DNA of 19,374 nt, taken from positions 1 through 19,374 of the forward strand of contig JAGHRU010000171.1 of the NCBI GenBank assembly GCA_018066225.1, read 5' to 3'. The stretch comes from Candidatus Equimonas enterica. GTDB lineage: Bacteria > Bacteroidota > Bacteroidia > Bacteroidales > Bacteroidaceae. The translations under genes were made by a program, and so were the position numbers. This document shows, piece by piece, positions 14,352-19,374 of the stretch (position 1 is the first letter of the stretch; every line of letters begins with the position of its first letter). The notes beneath the pieces are model-generated. The model saw nothing but the letters and a program-made list of their open reading frames with translations, was not told the DNA's origin and ran no database searches.

Positions 14352-15113
14352 ATGAGAACGACGCTCTACATATCGCTGTGTGCACTTGTGGGCCTGCTGA
14401 CATCGTGCGTAGGCCAGTACAACATCGCAGGCAACTCCTCCGTGGCTTGTCTGGATGGGCGTACGCTCTATCTGCGTGTGCCGATAGACCGCACCACGCA
14501 GCCCATGACGATTGACTCCTGCGAGGTCATCCACGGCCGTTTCTCCCTGGGCGGTGAAGTCGATAGCATCACCGTGGCGCAACTCTATATGGGAGCGCGT
14601 GCAGTGATGCCCGTGGTAATCGAAAACGGCGACCTTACTGTGGTGGTCGATAACGTGCAGCAGCGTGTGGCGGGTGGTAAACTCAACGATTGTCTCTATG
14701 CGTTTCTCGACAAGCGTAGCGGCATAGAGGAAGACATCTATCAGCTGGAGCAGAAGAGCCTCCGCATGATGCGTGAAGGTCGGTCGCTGGGCGACATTCG
14801 CGAGAGGGTCACGCCCAAGATCAAGTCGCTGGCTGCGAAGATAGAGAAGATGGAAACGAAGTTTATCAAAGACAACTTCCACAACGCCCTTGGTCCGGGC
14901 TATTTCATCATGCTCTGCGACCAGCAGCCGCTGCCCATCATCACCGCGCAGATGCGGGAAGTGCTCGAAGACGCGCCTGCCTCGTTCTTTGCCAACCCTT
15001 ACATCCGTCACTATCTCAACATGGCGGCCTTCAACCCGATGAGCGTCGGGGTCGAAGAGCCTGCCAAACCCTCAAAACGCCATACCAAAAACAGGCAGCG
15101 CCGCAAACAATAA
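14352..15113 (+). CDS. DUF4369-type lipoprotein
   Basis: A 253-aa predicted lipoprotein. MRTTLYISLCALVGLLTSC gives a lipobox (LTSC, C19), so it should be anchored to a membrane facing the periplasm or outside. Residues about 22-120 fit the DUF4369 pattern: YNIAGNS, LDGRTLYLRV and DSCEVIHGRFSLGGEVDS. In many Bacteroidetes this domain precedes a thioredoxin/AhpC domain; here no CxxC thioredoxin follows. Instead, an alpha-helical charged region (about 120-180) leads to a C-terminal segment and a basic tail (KPSKRHTKNRQRRKQ). Its own promoter lies so close that the mRNA leader should be only a few nucleotides. A strong terminator follows. Function is unknown. Confidence 0.85.
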   Translation: MRTTLYISLCALVGLLTSCVGQYNIAGNSSVACLDGRTLYLRVPIDRTTQPMTIDSCEVIHGRFSLGGEVDSITVAQLYMGARAVMPVVIENGDLTVVVDNVQQRVAGGKLNDCLYAFLDKRSGIEEDIYQLEQKSLRMMREGRSLGDIRERVTPKIKSLAAKIEKMETKFIKDNFHNALGPGYFIMLCDQQPLPIITAQMREVLEDAPASFFANPYIRHYLNMAAFNPMSVGVEEPAKPSKRHTKNRQRRKQ

Positions 15114-15128
15114 GCGCGTTGCCAGTAG

Positions 15129-15179
15129 CCGTAAAAGCCAAAGGCACACTGTCGCCTTTGGCTTTTACGGTTTTTCTTT
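15129..15179 (+). terminator. Strong rho-independent terminator
   Basis: A perfect 17-bp stem (CCGTAAAAGCCAAAGGC at 15129-15145, complement at 15154-15170) with an 8-nt loop is followed by TTTTTCTTT. It ends the lipoprotein transcript 15 nt after the stop and isolates it from rlmH. Confidence 0.95.
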
Positions 15180-15206
15180 CACCCTTTTTATTGCTTTGCA
15201 ATAGCC

Positions 15207-15680
15207 ATGAAAATCACCCTTCTTGTGGTGGGACGCACCACCGACAAGCGTATCACGGCACTCATCAACGAATATGCCGAGCGTCTCGGCCACTACACGC
15301 CGTTTGACATCGAGGTCATCCCTGAACTCAAAAACACCAAGGCGTTGAGCGCGTCACAGCAGAAAGAGCGTGAGGCCTCCCTCATCCGTCGTGCCTTGCG
15401 CGATGGCGACCATGTGGTGTTGCTCGACGAGGCTGGACGGCAATACCGTAGTGTCGATTTTGCCCGCTACATTGCTGCGCAGCAGAGCCGCACCGCGCGT
15501 CGCCTTGTCTTCGTCGTCGGTGGCCCTTACGGCTTTGCTCCCGACATCTATGCCCTCGCTTCGGACAAAATCAGTCTCTCGTTGATGACATTTTCCCACC
15601 AGATGGTGCGCCTCTTCTTCGTCGAACAACTCTATCGGGCGCATACCATCCTGCGTGGCGAGCCCTATCATCATGAATAG
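15207..15680 (+). CDS. rlmH: 23S rRNA pseudouridine-1915 N3-methyltransferase RlmH
   Basis: A 157-aa SPOUT-class methyltransferase that uses SAM to methylate N3 of pseudouridine 1915 in helix 69 of 23S rRNA, on assembled 70S ribosomes. The length is the family norm. Typical blocks are MKITLLVVGRT at the start, LLDEAGRQYRSVDFA, the SAM-knot motif FVVGGPYGFAPDI, and the C-terminal LSLMTFSHQMVRLFFVEQLY plus YRAHTILRGEPYHH. Since a strong terminator precedes it, it needs its own promoter. The only candidate is TTGCTTTG at 15191-15198, one base off the -7 consensus, which would give an almost leaderless mRNA. The next gene starts 9 nt after its stop. Confidence 0.97.
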   Translation: MKITLLVVGRTTDKRITALINEYAERLGHYTPFDIEVIPELKNTKALSASQQKEREASLIRRALRDGDHVVLLDEAGRQYRSVDFARYIAAQQSRTARRLVFVVGGPYGFAPDIYALASDKISLSLMTFSHQMVRLFFVEQLYRAHTILRGEPYHHE

Positions 15681-15689
15681 TCTGACGCC

Positions 15690-16682
15690 ATGAAGCCGTG
15701 CTTTGTCCTGCTGCTTACGCTGCTCACGCTCACCGCCACAGCCGAAGATAGGCGTCGCTTCCGCGTGATGACGTGGAATGTGGAAAATCTCTTCGACACC
15801 CTCCACGACGAAGGCTATGACGATGCCGACTATCTCCCGCAGGGAGCGTATGGCTGGAACACGGTGCGCTACCGTGTCAAGTTGGGGCGGCTGGCGCGTG
15901 CCATTGCTGCGGTGGGCGGCGCAGAGCCAGCGTCGCTTGTTGGGCTGTGTGAGGTGGAAAACGACAGCGTCCTTGAAGCCTTGACCACGCAGACCGCCTT
16001 GGCGCGTTTGGGCTATTGCTACTTGGTGACGCATAGCCGCGACCGTCGCGGCATCGATGTCGCCTTGCTCTATCAGCCCGACGCTTTTCGGCCACTCACC
16101 ACGCGGGCATTGCGCGTGCCCTACGACAGCCTGCGTGAGCGTCCCACGCGCGACATCCTCCTGTGCGATGGGCAGACGGCATCGGGCGACACCCTCACCG
16201 TCGCGGTTTGCCACCTGCCGAGCCGTCGGGGCGGTGCCTCGCGCACGGCGGGCTATCGCTGCCGTGCTGCGGCGTTGCTCCGTCATGCCGCCGACAGCAT
16301 AGCCCGAGAGCGGCAACATTTCGCGATGGTCATCATGGGCGATTTCAACGACGGCGCACACAACGCCAGCGTTGCCACCTTTGCCGACAGCGCGTTTTGC
16401 GTGATGAGCGATACGCTCACGGCGCGTGGCGACATCCATGGCACCTATCTCTACCAAGGCAAGTGGGACAGGCTGGACCAAATCATCGTGTCGCGCACCT
16501 TGCTGCGTGCTGCGCCCAGTCACCTCGCTTGTTCGCGCGAGGATTGCCGCATCTTTGCCCCCGACTTCCTCTTGGAGCGCGACGCACAGGGCATGATGAA
16601 ACCTTTTCGCACCTATCTCGGCACTTTTTATCACGGCGGTTACAGCGACCATCTGCCCCTTGTGCTCGACCTGTGGTGGTGA
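15690..16682 (+). CDS. Secreted endonuclease/exonuclease/phosphatase-family protein
   Basis: A 330-aa exported member of the EEP (DNase I-like) fold. The signal peptide is MKPCFVLLLTLLTLTATAE. Fold motifs in order are MTWNVENLFD (27-36, metal/substrate Asn), LCEVEND (86-92, metal Glu), RRGIDVALLY, VAVCHLPSRRGG (with the catalytic-type His), IMGDFND, KWDRLDQIIVS and the terminal GGYSDHLPLVL (Asp-His pair). All expected acidic and His residues appear intact, so it is probably an active metal-dependent phosphoesterase. Members act on DNA, RNA, phosphoinositides or other phosphodiesters, and the substrate here cannot be told. It starts 9 nt after rlmH, so the two are co-transcribed although their roles look unrelated. 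Extracellular nucleic-acid scavenging is a plausible inference, given the 5'-nucleotidase elsewhere in the window. Confidence 0.9.
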   Translation: MKPCFVLLLTLLTLTATAEDRRRFRVMTWNVENLFDTLHDEGYDDADYLPQGAYGWNTVRYRVKLGRLARAIAAVGGAEPASLVGLCEVENDSVLEALTTQTALARLGYCYLVTHSRDRRGIDVALLYQPDAFRPLTTRALRVPYDSLRERPTRDILLCDGQTASGDTLTVAVCHLPSRRGGASRTAGYRCRAAALLRHAADSIARERQHFAMVIMGDFNDGAHNASVATFADSAFCVMSDTLTARGDIHGTYLYQGKWDRLDQIIVSRTLLRAAPSHLACSREDCRIFAPDFLLERDAQGMMKPFRTYLGTFYHGGYSDHLPLVLDLWW

Positions 16683-16709
16683 GTTTGGCGTAGATGTCAG
16701 CGCACTGTA

Positions 16710-16730
16710 AATCAGCACTTTGTGCTGATT
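16710..16730 (+). terminator. Weak terminator-like hairpin after the EEP-family gene
   Basis: A perfect 9-bp stem pairs AATCAGCAC (16710-16718) with GTGCTGATT (16722-16730) around a TTT loop, 27 nt after the stop. No T-run follows (ATACCGCG), so factor-independent termination is doubtful. Confidence 0.45.
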
Positions 16731-16756
16731 ATACCGCGCGTCGCTCGCCACGGCTT

Positions 16757-16838
16757 TTACGATGAGGGCAGACCGTGCGAACTATCTGGGCAGATTGTGC
16801 GCACGGTCTGCCCTTGTCGTTTTCACTATCCGGGCAGA
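16757..16838. repeat. Structured intergenic repeat, copy B
   Basis: This is the ungapped counterpart of 5391-5472. GGGCAGA words lie at 16766, 16788, 16807 (inverted, TCTGCCC) and 16832, with the same 22, 19 and 25 nt spacing as copy A. Here the main hairpin is nearly perfect: 16761-16779 pairs with 16800-16818 (19 bp including two G-U pairs; 15 contiguous Watson-Crick pairs from 16765-16779) around a 20-nt loop. Because the element is close to palindromic, the reverse complement of 16781-16819 also matches 5416-5454 at about 31 of 39 positions. Confidence 0.75.
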
Positions 16839-17005
16839 CGCTGCGGGCGCAATGGGCAATGTCGCTTGCAGTGCCTTGCCGATGAGGTGAGCGAAAAGCC
16901 CATAAAGCGGCAACGCGCCCGAAGTTTGGTCGGCATAATTTCCGTTTTCGTCACTTTTTTTGTGCTTTTATGCGCGCTATGTGTGCGCGTGTGTAATTTT
17001 TTTTG

Positions 17006-17013
17006 TACCTTTG
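17006..17013 (+). promoter_or_regulatory. -7 box for the large secreted protein gene
   Basis: A perfect TACCTTTG followed by GCGCGC, 42 nt before the ATG at 17056, preceded by a run of eight Ts. No TTTG is seen at the usual -33 distance. Confidence 0.65.
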
Positions 17014-17055
17014 CGCGCAAAATCTATAATACAGCATCTAACCGAATAACGCATT

Positions 17056-19329
17056 ATGATCAAACAACTACTCCTTGGTGCCCTGCTCTTTGCTCCTGCA
17101 ACGGCTACTATGGCACAGCACGCACCCATTAAGCGCGTGCACGAGCGCTCGTCCTATCAGCGCCCCGATCAGCATCCTGCCAAGGCTCGCGCAGTCTATC
17201 CCACCTACACCTCGCTCTTCGAGGAAGGCTTCGAAAGCGGCAAGATGCCCGAAGGATGGAGCCAGATTTCTACCACGACGCGGACATGGACTGTCGTCAA
17301 AGGTGACGCATTCAACCCCGTCGCCTCTTCGGGTACGCACGCTATGTGCTTCGAAGGGGACAATGATGGCACAGAGGCCACCCTTATCAGCGAAATGGTC
17401 GCGCTGGAAGATCACATGGAAGTCCTGTTCCACGCGCGTATGTCCTACACCAAGTTCTTCGGTGTGGAGGGCAGCGGATTTGATTGGCTGGACGGCAAGC
17501 AGCGTCAAATAGCCAACTTTGAAGTCCTCGTGCAGGAAGAAGGCACTACCGCTTGGACGGTGGTCAAGGACTTTGCTGCCGAGTTGATGGGCAAGACCAT
17601 TGCTGAGGTCAAAGCCATGCCCGGCCATTTGCACTATGCCACCTACCGCGCAGACCTCTCGGCCTTTGCGGGCAAGAATATCCGCGTCGCTTTCCGCGTG
17701 AGCGGTCAGACCAATGGCGAGTACATGCTCGACGATGTGCGCGTCGCTACGCCCGAGACCACTGGCGCAGCCTACACCGCGCCCGCTTCTGTGCTCTACT
17801 GGGTGAAGGATCAAGACGGCAATACGCCTGCTGAGCGCACCATGTATCTCCCCGCAGGCCAAGAGATGATGTTCCGCAATACGACGGCCAACCTCTATGC
17901 TGACTACCAGTGGAAGTATCAAGAGCCCGGCAATGGCAACGCTACCAAGACGGCCACTACGCCCAACCTCTCCGTCCTCTTCAAGCCTTGGTATGTGGGC
18001 GGTGTGCCCGTCAAGTACGATGCGCCGACGCTGACGGCCACTTGCGATGGCTACGAGACCTCCGTGGCGCACGGTCCAGTCGATAAGATAATGGTCGGCC
18101 CCAGCGAAGAGAATGGCAAGCGCATGACCATCGGCCATATTTCGCCCGATATGGGGGCCATCATCCCCGTGGCAGGCGAATACGTCAATACGCCCTTCGA
18201 GCTGATTACCACTTCCGACAAGACCTACATCACGGACGTAGAGCCCAGCGCACCTATCTTCGGTTACAGCGCAGGCTCTGTGGATTGGTGGACGCAGTAC
18301 ATCTATCGCGAATTGCTCTACAATGGCCAAAACCTCAACGAAGGTGTCTATGGCACTTTCGCTGGCTTCTACAACCTGTTTGAGTACCTCGGCGCACCGC
18401 TCATCGTGCGTGGCGCATCGCTCTACGCCCGTGCCCAGATGCAGCCCGATGCCATCCTTTTCGTGGAGGCGTGGCCCAACAGCGAAGAGCACCACTATCT
18501 CGATGACAACGGCACCGAGCCTTATACGATCAAGACCATTCAGGCCGCCGACATCCCCGGCATGAGCGCGACGCAGGTCAATGATGTCTTTGTCTATATT
18601 CCCTTCGACAAGCCTTTCCTCTCCGACTGTCACCTTCGCCTTCAAGTGACTGGCTTCGACGACAAAGAGCGCACCACTTACTTTGCGCCCTACATCACCG
18701 CCGCCAATGACCCGGAAGACTATCTCCGCTCCGAAATCGCCGTTGAGTGTGGCGTCGAAGAGTCCTTGATGCGCAGTTGGAATGGCACATGGGAAATCTC
18801 CAATCCCGACGGCAGTTACCGCAACAGCACGTTCTATCTGATGCTTGACGCCGACTATGTCATCTTTACCGACGGTAACGATGACCACAGTTTTGCTGCC
18901 GATGCCGACCACACCACCAAGAGCTTCACCTTCGCCGAGAGCCACTATCTCCCCACTGACTTCACCATCACCGCCAACACCGATGATGGCCTGCTCCCTG
19001 CTTGGCTCACCGCAGAGATTAGCGGCCGTTTCCTCGACCAGAAGGTCACCTTCAACGCTTCACAGGCCGAGTATATCAGCAAAGGCGGACTGGGTACGGC
19101 TGTGCCCGATGTCATCACCTGCGAGGTCACGGTTGCCGCTCCCGGCATGACGCCTGTGGTATTTACGGTTAGCCAGAGCGACATCAAGGTTGTTCCGCCC
19201 AGTGAGGGCATTGGCACCATCGAGGCTACCACGCACAGCAATGTCACCTACGACCTCACGGGTCGCCGCGTCAATGCTGGTAGCCGCCGTGGCGTGTATG
19301 TCAAGAACGGCGCCAAGGTCATCATGTAA
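17056..19329 (+). CDS. Large secreted multidomain protein with Por/type IX-like C-terminal sorting motif
   Basis: A 757-aa exported protein of unknown function. The signal peptide is MIKQLLLGALLFAPATATMAQ. Residues about 50-235 resemble a choice-of-anchor/cleaved-adhesin jelly-roll domain: LFEEGFESGKMPEGWSQIS at the start, MCFEGDNDGTEATLIS inside, and GEYMLDDVRVATPE at its end. The middle (about 240-600) is not recognised. Residues about 640-720 resemble a BACON-type beta domain: FTITANTDDGLLPAWLTAEI and the closing TPVVFTVSQSDI. The last 27 or so residues (TYDLTGRRVN...GVYVKNGAKVIM) match the short tails that target proteins to type IX secretion in many Bacteroidales. No protease or glycosidase motif is visible, so adhesion or carbohydrate binding is the best guess. 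It has its own -7 box and no operon partner except possibly the frame at 19364. Confidence 0.8.
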   Translation: MIKQLLLGALLFAPATATMAQHAPIKRVHERSSYQRPDQHPAKARAVYPTYTSLFEEGFESGKMPEGWSQISTTTRTWTVVKGDAFNPVASSGTHAMCFEGDNDGTEATLISEMVALEDHMEVLFHARMSYTKFFGVEGSGFDWLDGKQRQIANFEVLVQEEGTTAWTVVKDFAAELMGKTIAEVKAMPGHLHYATYRADLSAFAGKNIRVAFRVSGQTNGEYMLDDVRVATPETTGAAYTAPASVLYWVKDQDGNTPAERTMYLPAGQEMMFRNTTANLYADYQWKYQEPGNGNATKTATTPNLSVLFKPWYVGGVPVKYDAPTLTATCDGYETSVAHGPVDKIMVGPSEENGKRMTIGHISPDMGAIIPVAGEYVNTPFELITTSDKTYITDVEPSAPIFGYSAGSVDWWTQYIYRELLYNGQNLNEGVYGTFAGFYNLFEYLGAPLIVRGASLYARAQMQPDAILFVEAWPNSEEHHYLDDNGTEPYTIKTIQAADIPGMSATQVNDVFVYIPFDKPFLSDCHLRLQVTGFDDKERTTYFAPYITAANDPEDYLRSEIAVECGVEESLMRSWNGTWEISNPDGSYRNSTFYLMLDADYVIFTDGNDDHSFAADADHTTKSFTFAESHYLPTDFTITANTDDGLLPAWLTAEISGRFLDQKVTFNASQAEYISKGGLGTAVPDVITCEVTVAAPGMTPVVFTVSQSDIKVVPPSEGIGTIEATTHSNVTYDLTGRRVNAGSRRGVYVKNGAKVIM

Positions 19330-19363
19330 TTTCACCGATATATAATAACAATAATATAAGATT

Positions 19364-19374
19364 ATGAACACCAA
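19364..19374 (+). CDS. Possible start of a following gene, cut by the window edge
   Basis: An ATG at 19364 (reading MNT) follows an A/T-rich leader 34 nt after the previous stop, the style of leader seen before other genes here. Only 11 bases are visible, so nothing can be said about the product. Confidence 0.35.

Larger units (their letters stand above)
16683..17055. other. Intergenic region of 373 bp
   Basis: This gap between two plus-strand genes holds, in order: a 9-bp hairpin (16710-16730), repeat copy B (16757-16838), a stretch of about 165 nt with no gene or clear motif, and the -7 box of the next gene at 17006. Open frames crossing it have no recognisable domain and are rejected. Confidence 0.7.

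Noticed and set aside
15354..16751. Open frame of 465 codons on the minus strand opposite rlmH and the EEP-family gene
   Set aside because: It spans two well-identified plus-strand genes and shows no family features.
17068..18945. Open frame of 625 codons on the minus strand opposite the large secreted protein
   Set aside because: It is long but has no recognisable motif, no promoter and low-complexity composition. The plus-strand gene has signal peptide, domains and a sorting tail.

Overview
The window looks like chromosomal core DNA of a GC-rich Bacteroidales bacterium, most likely Prevotellaceae-like (inference). The support is consistent: promoters read TTTG - 19 to 21 nt - TAnnTTTG instead of the sigma70 type, and Shine-Dalgarno motifs are weak or absent. 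The families present are typical of the phylum: a BspA-like leucine-rich-repeat protein, a DUF4369 lipoprotein, a GH20 hexosaminidase with a discoidin-like tail, and a secreted protein with a Por/type IX-style C-terminus. No phage, IS element, CRISPR array or defence locus is visible.

Layout. 1-2629 (+): the end of a TrkH-type potassium channel subunit, followed 8 nt later by a secreted UshA-like 5'-nucleotidase. A 17-bp bidirectional terminator separates this from 2707-5106 (-), a membrane pyrophosphatase (hppA) whose motifs resemble the divergent K+-independent class. 5107-5581 has no gene I can defend but carries copy A of a structured repeat. 5582-5654 (-) is tRNA-Phe(GAA) with its own promoter and terminator. 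5766-7502 (-) is a translation cluster: rplY (L25/Ctc), pth and the Hsp15-like S4 protein. 7757-11133 (-) holds an acidic 147-aa protein, hflX, and a BspA-like protein separated from hflX by a terminator. 11306-13231 (+) is a GH20 beta-hexosaminidase. 13376-14234 (+) is a small envelope operon: a 51-aa YqaE/Pmp3 protein, an FtsB/DivIC protein and a four-helix membrane protein. 14352-15113 (+) is a DUF4369 lipoprotein with a very short leader and a strong terminator. 15207-16682 (+) is rlmH plus a secreted endonuclease/exonuclease/phosphatase-fold protein. 16683-17055 is intergenic with copy B of the repeat. 17056-19329 (+) is a large secreted multidomain protein. A new reading frame may begin at 19364.

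Themes. Translation is served by L25, Pth, Hsp15, HflX, RlmH and tRNA-Phe. Envelope and scavenging functions are served by TrkH, the 5'-nucleotidase, HppA, the hexosaminidase, the EEP-fold protein and the surface proteins.

The least explained signal is an element of about 82 bp present in both large gene-poor gaps (5391-5472 and 16757-16838). By my hand alignment the copies match without gaps at about 56 of 82 positions. Both can form the same long hairpin, including one compensatory A-T to G-C pair. I know no named family for it.
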